Assembly: GCA_024760905.1 (NCBI GenBank)
Contig: CM045731.1
Coordinates: 56,000,125 to 56,064,124 of the forward strand
DNA length: 64,000 nucleotides
Origin: Plotosus lineatus
Lineage: Eukaryota; Chordata; Actinopteri; Siluriformes; Plotosidae
Direction: 5' to 3'
The notes under the pieces were generated by a model. It saw nothing but the letters and a program-made list of their open reading frames with translations. It was not told the DNA's origin and ran no database searches. A program made the position numbers and the translations under genes. Positions 55,801 to 64,000 of the stretch are shown here, piece by piece (the stretch's first letter is position 1; each line of letters opens with the position of its first letter).

Positions 55801-57670
55801 ATTCGTTGGTCACACCGACAGCACACCTCACCACTCTTACATCTCTCATACATGTCCTGCACCACTCTAACATACTTCTCTGCCACTCCAGACTTCCTCA
55901 TGCAATACCACAGTTCTTCTCTTGGCACCCTGTCATATACTTTTTCCAGATCCACAAAGGCACAATGCAGTTCCCTCTGACCTTCTCTGTACTTCTCTAT
56001 TAACATCCTCAAAGCAAACATTGCATCTGTGGTGCTCTTTCTTGGCATGAAACCAAACTGTTGTTCACAAATGCTGACCTCTGCTCTTAGTCTAGCTTCC
56101 ACTATTTTTCCCATAACTTCATCGTATGGCTCATCAACTTTATCCCTCTATAGTTGCCGCAACTCTGCACGTCTCCCTTTTTTGTTAGTATCTAAAACCC
56201 AGAATAAAAATGTGTTTTGTAAAAACCACACCAAAAGTACACAACAGCCTCGACAACCACATGAACAGGGATTGCAGCCTGCTGCAGTCCAGGAAACAAT
56301 GGAACACCGTCTCTCTGAGGGAACAGAACCGACACCTTTCGTCAACACCGGATTTAAAATGTTCACAAAATATTCAACTCGGGCACCGGCTCGGGCACTA
56401 CCGCGGGCTCAGGATTGGGCGCGGCCGCCGTGGCCGGTCCCGCTCCCTGCTCCGTCGGAGCACGGGAGACGGCAGCCCTCTGCTTTGCTTCATCCCCCTC
56501 CGGGCCCGAGTGGATAAGATGGCCCTCCATGCCGCACCTGAAACATTTCATGTTCCCCGACATGACGTGAATGATGTAGTCAAAATTGTCAACTTTAGAT
56601 ATCTAAACCAAGTTCAGCTCCTCAGGGCTTTTAGGAATCATCGTCTGTTGTCTAGAGCAAACGACATGTTTCAGATGTTTCAGGTGTGGGGACTTACAAT
56701 TTAAGGAGATCATTCGAATCGGGACAAAATCTGGCCGTATCAGGACAACTCCCTCTTCAGAACCTCATTACGCACAAACGGCGGCACGTTCGAAATAGTA
56801 ACGTGTTTAGTGGGATTAACCAGCGATAAAACGGGAGTGAAACTTCCCTGAAGCAAAACCCCGCTCTCTACAACTTGATTCACTTTCTCCACGCTGTCCA
56901 AAAACATCACCACTGCGCTGTTCATTCTGGACGCGGATCTCACGCTTTCGAAACCGACTAGTTCCCCGACAGCCAGAACACAGTCCTCTACTGCACAAAC
57001 GACTGTCAGGACCATTTTAGTGGTGTGCCGGCGAGTCAGTTTCTCCAGCCCGGAGCCAGCCGACATTTTCCCGGTGTGCTGAGCACAAGTGCTCACTTCC
57101 ACCTGTGTCGCCACCACACCTACCACAGAAAAACTGAAGAGGAAAAATAAACAAAACTGAGAAAGAAAAGAGAAAATAGAAAAATGCACTATAAAAAGAG
57201 AAAAAGCACTCTCTGCACACACTCCCAGCATGCACCAAGAGAGAGAGTAGGGGTGAGGGAAGGAGGGAGAGAGAGAGAGTAATGATGAGAGAAGGATGGA
57301 GAGAGAGTTGGGGTGAGTGAATGAGGGTTAGAGACAGAGAGAGTGGGAGTGAGGAGGAGAGAGAGAGAGTAGGGGTGAGGGAGGGAGTGTGTGTGTGTGT
57401 GTGTGTGAGGGATGGAGTGAGAGAGTGAGGGATTGAGTGAGAGAGTGTGAGAGGTGAAGGAGGGAGTGTGTGTGTGAGAGAGAGAGTAGGGGTGAGGGGT
57501 GTGGAGAGTGGGGTGAGGGTGAAGAGGGTTTGAGATGGGGTGAGGGAGTGAACCAGAGAGAGAGAGAGTGGGAGAGAGCAGGGGTGAGGGAAGAAGTGTG
57601 AGTGTGGGTGAGGGCCGGAGTGTGTGAGTGAGAGAGACGGGGTGAGGGAGGGAGGGAGAGAGAGAGAGAT

Positions 57671-57724
<54 letters not shown>

Positions 57725-57959
57725 TCAGAGAGAGAGTAGAGGTGAGGGAAGGAGGGTTAGAGACAGAGAGAGTGTGAGTGAGGGAGAGAGAGGGGGTGAG
57801 ACAGTGGTGAGGGATGGAGTGTGAGTGAGTGAGGGATTGGGAGAGAGTGTTTGCGGGGTGAAGGAAGGAGTGTGTGACAGAGAGTGGGAGTGACGGAGGG
57901 AGTGTATGAGAGACAGCGGGGGTGAGGGAAGGGGAGAGAGAGCAGGGGTGAGGGAGGGA

Positions 57960-57990
<31 letters not shown>

Positions 57991-58229
57991 CGAGAGAGAG
58001 AGAGAGAAAGAAAGAAAGAAAGAGAGGGCTGAAGGATCCGGGAGGGTGAGAGGGTGGTGAGGGGAGAGAGAGAGAGAGAGAGAGAGTGTGAGTGTGAGAG
58101 AGAGTGGGGGTGAGGGATTGTGTGTGAGAGAGTGGGGTGAGGGAGTGTGTGTGTGAGAGAGAGAGGGGGCGAGGAGAAACAGAGAGAGATTAGGGATCAT
58201 GAAGTGGGATATGAGTGGAGGTGAGGGAG

Positions 58230-58267
<38 letters not shown>

Positions 58268-59235
58268 GGTGAGAGAGGGGGTGAGGGAGAGAGAAAGAGA
58301 GAGATTAGGGATGATGGAGTGTAAGAGTGAGAAAGAGTGGGGGTGAGGTAGTGTGAATGAGAGAGGGGTGAAAGTGAGGGGTGTGTGTGTGACAGTGAGA
58401 TAGTGGAGAAGGGGTGACGGAGTGTGAGAGAGGGTGAAAGTGAGAGGGGAGAATGAGGGGAGTGTGAGAGTGAGATAGAGGAGAGGGGGTGAGGGAGTGT
58501 GTGAGACAGAGGGGGATGAAAGTGAGGGGGTGAGAGTAAGATAGTGGAGAAGGGGTGAGGGAGAGTGAGAGTGGGGGTGAAATTGAGAGGGTGAGAATGA
58601 GGGAGGAGTGTGAGATAGAGGAGAGGAGGTGGAGGAGTGTGAGGGAGTGATTCACTTCTACCGTTTCTGGATTAATGTTTAAATGGAGAATATTTTAATG
58701 TTAAACTACAAGAACTTTAAATGGAGTCCGCAGTCATTTTTGAAGGTTGTTACTTTCGTAACATTTCTTCGTCACGGGCGATGTCTGGATGAAGGTGGCG
58801 TGTAATTGTCATTTTCCTGCACTCAGTGAAGCTCTCAGCAGATGTGGACGCAGAGACGGACATCCTTTATCAGATAACCTGCGGAGACAGCAAGGCTGAC
58901 CTGGTCTGGAAGAAATTCGTCTGCCCTGGCATCAACGTCAAATGCGTGCAGGTGAATGAGTCACAACGCTTGCCACTTTGATCTAGTTGCATGTGGATTT
59001 GTGCTGAAATGTAACATCAACCGTTGAAACTGCAGTTTTATGTCCTACTATGGGATGTCAAGCTCGTAAACTGGTCCCATCACGTGTAACACTTCATTTT
59101 CCAGTTTAACAATCACCTGATCAGTCCCAAGGAGTTTGTTTACCTGGCTGGAAAATCCACACTGAAGGACTGGAAGCGAGCAATTCGGCTGAATGGGACG
59201 ATGTTAAGGTGCGTTTTTTTTTTTTTGCATTGGGG

Positions 59236-59276
<41 letters not shown>

Positions 59277-60051
59277 ATGCGTTTTTGTCCGATAGGAGGA
59301 TCATGGACTCTGGCGAGCTGGACTTCTACCAGCACTCCAAGTTGTGCTCCAACACGTGTCGCAGTACCAAGATTGACCTGGTGGGGACACGTGCGTCTCT
59401 CAGTGGCCCGGCATCTGCTGAGACCACGCCTGCTTCATCTTCCGAGGGTATTTGGCACTCCCTCTGCTATAGACAGGCTTACATTATAGGATATGCTACA
59501 CAGGATCTGATTGGTTTGCCATCTCAGGATTACTATGGGATGTTCCCATGTACAGGGAGAAAGATTAATGGACTCCGTACCCCCTATCTCTGCGTTACAA
59601 TGTCTGGCTAGCCTGTCACATGGCTTACCACACTGTGCTGATGCCACTCATGATAGGCTTTTATGATGGCTAGACCTGTGTGTCGCTTGGTCTGTGTGTC
59701 ATTTTGTGATGTCACACCAACCTGCTCTGCTGTGACTTCATCTTCTAATTGAGCTTAATATTATGCGACATCATCATAGCTGAGACCATACCACTCTGGT
59801 ATGTTTCTGGCTGATGTGTGTACTGTAGGTCAATTATTTGGTGATATCACAGAGAGGGGCTGCCCGCAGTGGTCTATCCCTTTGTACGGGACATGCCTGG
59901 TTCAGTGTCATGGATTAAAATCCATTTAGAGGGTTGAGTTGCTAATTGTTTGTGTGTGTTTGTTTTGATGTGTGAACAGTGAATGGATCTACATCCGTAT
60001 TCACCATGGAAACTGCTGAAGAGGGCATTGGGTGGATCACGACGATAGGTG
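50437..60051 (+). CDS. gmeb2: gmeb2, glucocorticoid modulatory element-binding protein 2, 5' six coding exons
   Basis: Nuclear SAND-domain transcription factor that binds glucocorticoid-modulatory elements with its GMEB1 partner. Coding exons: 50437-50570, 51181-51254, 58827-58951, 59105-59208, 59296-59447 and 59980-60051. All have GT-AG borders and the phases join, giving 220 codons plus one base. The SAND domain lies in exons 3-5: ITCGDSKADLVWKKFVCPGI, the DNA-contact KDWK (59165-59176), and SNTCRSTKIDL. The N-terminus (VHVEEVEVLTT), SLPKEAVL and the post-SAND ...VNGSTSV text fit GMEB2 better than GMEB1. The rest (coiled coil, C-terminal region) lies beyond the right edge. The start is the first ATG, in good context (ACCATCATGG). 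The exon may open at an acceptor near 50353. Confidence 0.93.
50571..51180. other. gmeb2 intron 1
   Basis: No repeat recognised; AT-rich with a TTTTTTTG run near 50665. Confidence 0.7.
51181..51254 (+). CDS. gmeb2: gmeb2 coding exon 2
   Basis: 74 nt, acceptor TTTTTATAG, donor CTTG|GTGAGA. Encodes VDNLEQSLASEPSPAISLPK then EAVL, leading to the SAND domain. Confidence 0.88.
51337..52956 (+). repeat. GTGAGGGAG/GAGAGA minisatellite, left block, in gmeb2 intron 2
   Basis: Degenerate, partly higher-order tandem repeats of units such as GGGTGAGGGAGGAAGTGTGA, GAGAGAGAG and GTGTGTGTG. Blocks of about 400 bp recur (compare 51640-51760 with 52040-52160). Almost pyrimidine-poor. The open frames across it are low-complexity artefacts. 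Confidence 0.93.
53160..53509 (-). mobile_element. tRNA-RTE chimeric SINE inside the Tx1 LINE
   Basis: Full-length minus copy from the RTE-like 3' end (CTTTTCGGCTTTTTCCC) to the tRNA-like head (...CACTGCCCC). Flanked by ACCTTCTCGAT (53149-53159) and ACCCTCTCGAT (53510-53520), an 11-bp target copy with one change. Confidence 0.88.
53696..54034 (-). pseudogene. Tx1-type ORF2 endonuclease fragment
   Basis: DWRREWDGQVFFRHKSANSG, VGILFFRDF, VLFLNVYAPIAGTERPLF and an HLIIGGGF strip in place of the expected GGDFN, so the catalytic Asp is lost. The APE-type endonuclease nicks target DNA; this copy cannot. Confidence 0.8.
54223..54895 (-). pseudogene. Tx1-type ORF1, C-terminal part
   Basis: Two frames. 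54485-54895 is a Ser/Thr/Glu-rich region followed by basic KTVAKRKFTNTENSMSNKIK. 54223-54492 has FFPDLRLFIDSVRLHLRKRG and a basic coiled end. This is the ORF1 nucleoprotein tail of Tx1-type elements. Confidence 0.7.
54923..56177 (-). mobile_element. RTE-like LINE copy I, 5'-truncated, in Tx1
   Basis: Target copies TTTTTTGTTGGTATC (54908-54922) and TTTTTTGTTAGTATC (56178-56192), one mismatch. The 3' end is complete (GGCGACCCCTGAAGGGAGCA then AGAAGAAGAAG tail). The 5' truncation lies in the RT at NYRGIK. Frames: 54956-55873 (MMFADDIVICSES to MICCGDP) and 55719-56114 (FGFMPRKSTTDAMF), shifted near 55840. Confidence 0.93.
56366..56563 (-). pseudogene. Tx1-type ORF1 zinc-knuckle fragment
   Basis: CFRCGMEGHLIHSG keeps the first Cys-Cys-His of a CCHC knuckle but has Gly where the last Cys should be. 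Ala/Pro/Glu-rich text follows. In these LINEs ORF1 packages the RNA. Confidence 0.75.
56740..57066 (-). pseudogene. Tx1-type ORF1, N-terminal part
   Basis: From the ATG at 57066: MSAGSGLEKLTRR, RMNSAVVMFLDSVEKVNQVV, ESGVLLQGSFTPVLSL and TISNVPPFVRNEVL, the RRM-like region of Tx1-type ORF1. A frameshift ends it near 56740. Confidence 0.78.
57239..58660 (+). repeat. GTGAGGGAG minisatellite, right block, in gmeb2 intron 2
   Basis: Continues the left block beyond the Tx1 insertion, with a long GT run at 57676-57722 and many GGTGAGG units. Confidence 0.93.
58827..58951 (+). CDS. gmeb2: gmeb2 coding exon 3 (SAND start)
   Basis: 125 nt, acceptor CTGCACTCAG, donor GCAG|GTGAAT, phase 1 to 0. Encodes the start of the SAND fold with ITCGDSKADLVWKKFVCPGI. 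Confidence 0.93.
59105..59208 (+). CDS. gmeb2: gmeb2 coding exon 4 (KDWK)
   Basis: 104 nt, acceptor TTTTCCAG, donor TTAAG|GTGCGT. Contains ISPKEFVYLAGKSTLKDWKR; KDWK is the DNA-contact signature of SAND domains. Confidence 0.95.
59296..59447 (+). CDS. gmeb2: gmeb2 coding exon 5 (SAND end)
   Basis: 152 nt, acceptor GTCCGATAG, donor GAGG|GTATTT. Contains RIMDSGELDFYQHSKLCSNT, with the Cys residues that in GMEB proteins bind zinc next to the SAND fold, then a Ser/Thr/Ala-rich stretch. Confidence 0.93.
59448..59979. other. gmeb2 intron 5
   Basis: No repeat recognised. Confidence 0.7.
59980..60051 (+). CDS. gmeb2: gmeb2 coding exon 6
   Basis: 72 nt, acceptor GTGTGAACAG, donor GGTG|GTGAGT. Encodes VNGSTSVFTMETAEEGIGWI then TTIG. 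An alternative donor three bases earlier is weaker. Confidence 0.85.
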
Positions 60052-60284
60052 GTGAGTGTGGTTTAAAAATGCAATAAAATCTTCAGGGACCTCAGGGCTT
60101 AACAGAACGGTGGGTTTATTGTCTACATTTATGTTTATATGTTAATATGTTTATATTATATTAATGCTAATCATGTATAAATAGGGCTGTTTGTTTATTT
60201 ATTTACTTATTTACGTACTTGGCACAAATACATCCCATGCAGAGCTTTAAGTAATGGATCCTGTCTCTTACTGTTGTTTGGCGG

Positions 60285-60535
60285 TTCACAGCGAGAAGGT
60301 CCTGGGTACCCGGGCTCAGCAAGACCATCTTTATATAATGATTGTGTGGTTTCTTCGTGCTTCTATGGGCTTCCTCTGTGTACTCCGGTGTCCTCCAAAT
60401 GTGTGTGCGCGCGTGTGTTGGCTCTGCAATGGACTGATGAGCTGTTCAGAATATATTCCACCTTTGCCTGAAGTCAGCTAAGAAAGGCTCATGCCTTCCC
60501 ATGACCCAAATAGGAGTCAGCAGTTTGATAAATAG
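60285..60535 (+). mobile_element. Fish SINE (Mermaid-like), decayed
   Basis: Head GCGGTTCACAGCGAGAAGGT, then TCTGTGTACTCCGGTGTCCT, the GCAATGGACTGATGAGCTG block and a tail with GAAGTCAGCTAAGAAAGGCT. Lies in gmeb2 intron 6. Confidence 0.75.
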
Positions 60536-60983
60536 AGTCGGCCCTCGTTATTCGCGGGGATTTGGTTCCGCGCCCCCGCGAATGAAGATAATCCGTGAGT
60601 TCTGTACCCGGAAGTAAAACCCCATGTATCACATTACATGTGCTAAAATATGCTTCGTAAACACATTCTATAGACAGTCTTGCTCATTAATACACTATTA
60701 ATGTAGTAAAATGTAGTAATGATTAAAAAAAAAACTTATTTTTTAGTGTGATATTTATTGATAATAAAATATAAACATCATACAGCATATGTGTGTGTAT
60801 GTATGTGTGTGTGTGTATATATATATATATATACATAGGTACATTTACATTTGCAGATTACATAGTGTGCTTAAGTAAAAGTTTTTCGTGACGTAATCAT
60901 TGAAATATATGGAATTGGAAACTTCGGACAATCGAGTACTTCGGATCAGTGTTCCCCCCTGTTAGTCCGTTAAACCGAGGCAT

Positions 60984-60985
<2 letters not shown>
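60536..60985 (+). mobile_element. Possible pogo/Tigger-type MITE
   Basis: Begins GTCGGCCCTCGTTATTCGCG, a Tigger-like terminus with the CCGCGCCCCCGCGAATG block. The right end is unclear because a TG array follows. Confidence 0.4.

Positions 60986-61055
<70 letters not shown>
60985..61055 (+). repeat. (TG)n(TA)n microsatellite
   Basis: GT then TA arrays next to the Tc1 left end; a smaller one lies at 60788-60836. Confidence 0.96.
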
Positions 61056-61057
<2 letters not shown>

Positions 61058-61528
61058 TATATAATGTATATATGTACCGGTCCTTCACAAAAAATTAGCA
61101 TATTGTGATAACGTTCATTATTTTCTGTAATGTACTGATAAACAGTAGACTTTCATATATTTTAGATTCCTTACACACAACTGAAGTAGTTCAAGCCTTT
61201 TATTGTTTTAATATTGATAATTTTGACAAAAAAGTAAAGAAAAACCAAAAATCCCTATCTCAAAAAATTTGCATATTTCATCCGACCAATTAAAAAAAGT
61301 GGTTTTAATACAAAAAAAAGTCAACCTTCAAATAATTATGTTCAGTTATGTACTCAATACTTGTTCGGAAATCCTTTTTCAGAAATGACTGCTTCAATGC
61401 GGCGTGGCATGGAGGCAATCAGCTTATGGCACTGCTGAGGTGTTATGGAGGCCCAGGATGCTTCGATAGCGGCCTTAAGCTCATCCACAGTGTTGGGTCT
61501 GGTGTCTCAACTTTCTCTTCACAATATT

Positions 61529-62304
61529 CTACAGATTCTCTATGGGGTTCAGGTCAGGAGAGTTGGCAGGCCAATTGATCACAGTAATATCATGGTCAGT
61601 AAACCATTTACCAGTGGTTTTTGCACTGTGAGCAGGTGCCAGGTCGTGCTGAAAAATAAAAATCTTCATCTCCATAAAGCTTTTCAGCAGATGGAAACAT
61701 GAAGTGCTCCAAAATATCCTGATAGCTAGCTGCATTGACCCTGGCCTTGATAAAACACAGTGGACCAACACCAGCAGCTGACATGGCACCCCAGACCATC
61801 ACTGACTGTGGGTACTTGACACTGGACTTCAGGTATTTTGGCATTTCCTTCTCCCCAGTCTTCCTCCAGACTCTGGCACCTTGATTTCCGAATGACATGC
61901 AAAATTTGCTTTCATCCGAAAAAAGTACTTTGGACCACTGAGCAACAGTCCAGTGCCGCTTCTCTGTAGCCCAAGTCAGGCGCTTCTGCCGCTGTTTATG
62001 GTTCAAAAGTGGCTTGACCTGGGGAATGCGGAACCTGTAGCCCAGTCCACTACTTCCACAGGTCCCCCAAGGTCTGTAATCAGCCCTTCTCCACAATCTT
62101 CCTCAAGGTCCGGTCACCTCTTCTCGTTGTGCAGCGTTTTCTGCCACACTTTTTCCTTCCCACAGACGTCCCACTGAGGTGCCTTGATACAGCACTCTGG
62201 GAACAGCCTGTTCGCTCAGAGATTTCTTTCTGTGTCTTACCCTCTTGCTTGAGGGTGTCAATGATTGCCTTCTGGACAGCAGTCAGATTGGCAGTCTTAC
62301 CCAT
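61529..62304 (-). pseudogene. Tc1-type transposase, frameshifted
   Basis: Starts at the ATG at 62304. 62080-62304 is the paired-like DNA-binding part (AVQKAIIDTLKQEGKTQKEI, CSQSAVSRHLSG) with a basic GRKRCTTRR stretch. 61608-62096 holds the first catalytic Asp in LFSDESKF and VMVWGAMSAAGVGPL. 61529-61789 has the second Asp in FQHDLAPAHSA and the Glu region NSPDLNPIENL. Cut-and-paste DDE transposase; two frame changes (near 62085 and 61660-61700) and loss of the C-terminus disable it. Confidence 0.85.
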
Positions 62305-62460
62305 GATTGCGGTTTTGAGTAATGAACCAGGCTGGGAGTTTTTAAAAGCCTCAGGAATCTTTTGCAGATGTTTGGAGTTAATTCGTTGATTCAGATGATT
62401 AGGTTAATAGCTCGTTTAGAGTACCTTTTCATGATATGCTAATTTTTTGAAATAGGAATT

Positions 62461-62808
62461 GGGGCAGTGGTGGTCTAGTGGTATAGGGCGCTGGATTACT
62501 GATCCAAAGGTTGGGGGTTCGAGTCCCACTCTCCACAAGGTTGTCACTGTCCCCCCAGTGCAGCTAACTGGGTTATCAAAGGCGGGCCATGTCTCTCACT
62601 GTCTATGGTGAGAGGCATGTAAAAGAACCATTGCTGACTTTCGTAAAGAGTAGGCTGCAAAGTCGTCAGCGTGTTTCTGTCCCTTGGTAAAAGGGTTGTG
62701 ACAGGAAGGGCATCCGACGTAAAATCCTCTGCCAAATCAAACGTGCAAATCAGATGATTAGCTGTGGCGACTCCCTAGTAAAAGGGAAAAAGCCGAAAAG
62801 ACAGACAG
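62461..62808 (+). mobile_element. tRNA-RTE chimeric SINE, best copy
   Basis: A box TGGTCTAGTGG (62471-62481) and B box GGTTCGAGTCC (62516-62526) match the pol III consensus exactly. A body of about 150 bp is followed by GACAGGAAGGGCATCCGACG, homologous to the RTE 5' UTR. The RTE-like 3' end is GCTGTGGCGACTCCCTAGTA with AAAGCCGAAAAG. Inserted in the right terminal region of the Tc1. Confidence 0.92.
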
Positions 62809-62996
62809 ACCTGAGCTGAAAGTTTAATTTTTATCAGTACATTACAGAAAATAATGAACTTTATTACAATATACTAATTTTTTTAGAAGGACTAGTATAT
62901 ATAAAAGAACACTGAGTATGACCCATTACATTAAACATACAAGCACTAAAGTTTTCAAAAATGTGCACTAGGGGGAGGTATATCATTGCATTATAT

Positions 62997-63951
62997 CAGG
63001 GGTCGGCAACCCGCAGCACAACTGCAAAAAGAAAATGCCGCTTATGTACTCACATCGGAAGCACTCCGGGCTTCCATCGGTAGTTAAACCAGATTTCACC
63101 TTAATGATGGGAGAATCTGCCTAAGGCAAATTCCTCCAACGGTCGGTACCCATCGGTACCAAGTGGGTACCCCTTCAAAAATGCCCTTTTAATGTTGAAA
63201 AATTACATAGATGAAAATTAAGTCACGGGTGTGGGCGGATATTTATTTGCTGTGGGCGGGGTGATTTTGTGTGTGTGTTTTTGATCTGCTGTGTTGGTGG
63301 ATTTCCAAATTCTTGGGCTCATGGCAAGGAGTGCTCTCACCATCATCCAGCTGCAGAGCAGCGAGCAAGAGAGATTTTTCTGCCGCCGGGGTTTGTAATC
63401 CAGAAACGGAAATCACAGCTGAAGTAAGAGATGCTGGATGAGATTTGTGACGCGCTCCACCTTGCACGCTTGTCGCAAGTGACACACGGAGCTTGTGAGA
63501 CGAAGCGCGGCTTATCCGGACTTGTGATCTTTCAAGTGAGCAAGCGCGCGTTGAATACTTTTTTAGTACACATCTGACTGCAGCCCGTTCCTCGCTTCGT
63601 GGGATGGATATGCTTTTTCTTAATAAAAATACAAGTTCTCGAACACATTCATTTTCTGAACCACTTAGTCCTAATTAGGGTTGCGGGGAGGCTGGCAAAT
63701 TTTTTTTTTTCTCCTTTAATCTAAATGTTTTTGTTGCAAATAGAATTGTAATTTAATTGTCTCTGTAGTCATTTAAATCAATACAACACATTGTTGTTTT
63801 ATATTACCATGAAGGAAAAAAAGGGAAAAACATTATATGCAGTGCTATTTGATTTTAAATGTCGAAAAAGGATTTGTGGCTCCCAGTGTTTTCTTTAATG
63901 TGGAAAACGGGTCCAAATGGCCCTTTGAATGGCAAAGGTTGCCGACCGCTG
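62997..63951. mobile_element. hAT-like element at the right edge
   Basis: Inverted ends CAGGGGTCGGCAACCC and complementary AAGGTTGCCGACCGCTG, typical of hAT. No clear 8-bp target copy. An interior SINE scrap lies at 63645-63695. No transposase ORF. Confidence 0.7.
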
Positions 63952-64000
63952 AACTAGAAGTATCCAGAATACTAAGACAGCTTCCATTCTGATGATGACC

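Larger units (their letters stand above)
52957..57238 (-). mobile_element. Tx1-type (L1 clade) LINE, deleted, with two younger insertions
   Basis: Minus strand. The 5' side is near 57238; ORF1 lies at 57066-56366 and 54895-54223, and the start of ORF2 (endonuclease) at 54034-53550. Then a deletion leads to a 3' UTR with AATAAA on the minus strand near 52975. RTE copy I (54923-56177) and a SINE (53160-53509) interrupt it. The element itself splits the minisatellite of gmeb2 intron 2. ORF2 RT is gone. Confidence 0.85.
61075..62895 (-). mobile_element. Tc1-type transposon, broken, with a SINE in its right end
   Basis: Inverted ends: left GGTCCTTCACAAAAAATTAG (61079-61098), and the right end complementary to it at about 62870-62893. 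The match continues over some 60 bp (TATCAGTACATTACAGAAAA at 62836-62855). TA borders. Carries transposase pieces on the minus strand and a SINE at 62461-62808. Confidence 0.88.

Noticed and set aside
63243..63485. 80-codon minus-strand ORF near the right edge
   Set aside because: Lies inside the hAT-like element without a transposase motif.

Overview
The window is nuclear DNA of a teleost fish, probably a percomorph. It holds intron-split genes with GT-AG junctions, fish-type RTE and Tx1 LINEs, tRNA SINEs, Tc1, Tigger and hAT transposons, and a gamma-type endogenous retrovirus. Nothing bacterial or phage-like is visible. Family names come from motif recognition; no database search was possible.

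Layout. 1-12.3 kb: a Tigger remnant, then RTE copy A (minus strand) split by an endogenous retrovirus (ERV) at 3655-11891. The ERV has 573-bp LTRs, a 4-bp target duplication (TSD), a proline-tRNA primer site and a leader of tandem hairpins. Its coding region is scrambled: short gag, a stray env piece, broken pol, nearly intact env. 12.3-21.3 kb: Tigger, a TTAA-flanked element with a P2X7-C-terminus-like ORF, RTE copy B and a hAT element. 21.9-27.5 kb: five in-phase exons of an unrecognised host gene ending in four acidic repeats. 28-46 kb: RTE copies C-H, tRNA SINEs, a Ulp1-like peptidase remnant, a 128-bp minisatellite, and two loci with inverted pairs of hammerhead ribozymes that look Penelope-derived. 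46.6-50.2 kb: a long pyrimidine array, Tigger with a nested hAT, and a second LINE. 50.4-60.05 kb: the first six coding exons of gmeb2 (SAND-domain transcription factor, plus strand, running off the right edge). Its second intron carries about 3 kb of GTGAG-rich minisatellite split by a Tx1-type LINE, itself hit by an RTE and a SINE. 60-64 kb: a broken Tc1 with a SINE inside and a hAT element.

Relations. The main SINE family joins a tRNA head to pieces of both RTE ends, so the RTE enzyme probably moved it. Nesting orders events: the ERV is younger than RTE A; hAT is younger than the SINE at 45.6 kb; RTE and SINE are younger than Tx1. Only gmeb2 and the unknown gene look like functioning host genes.
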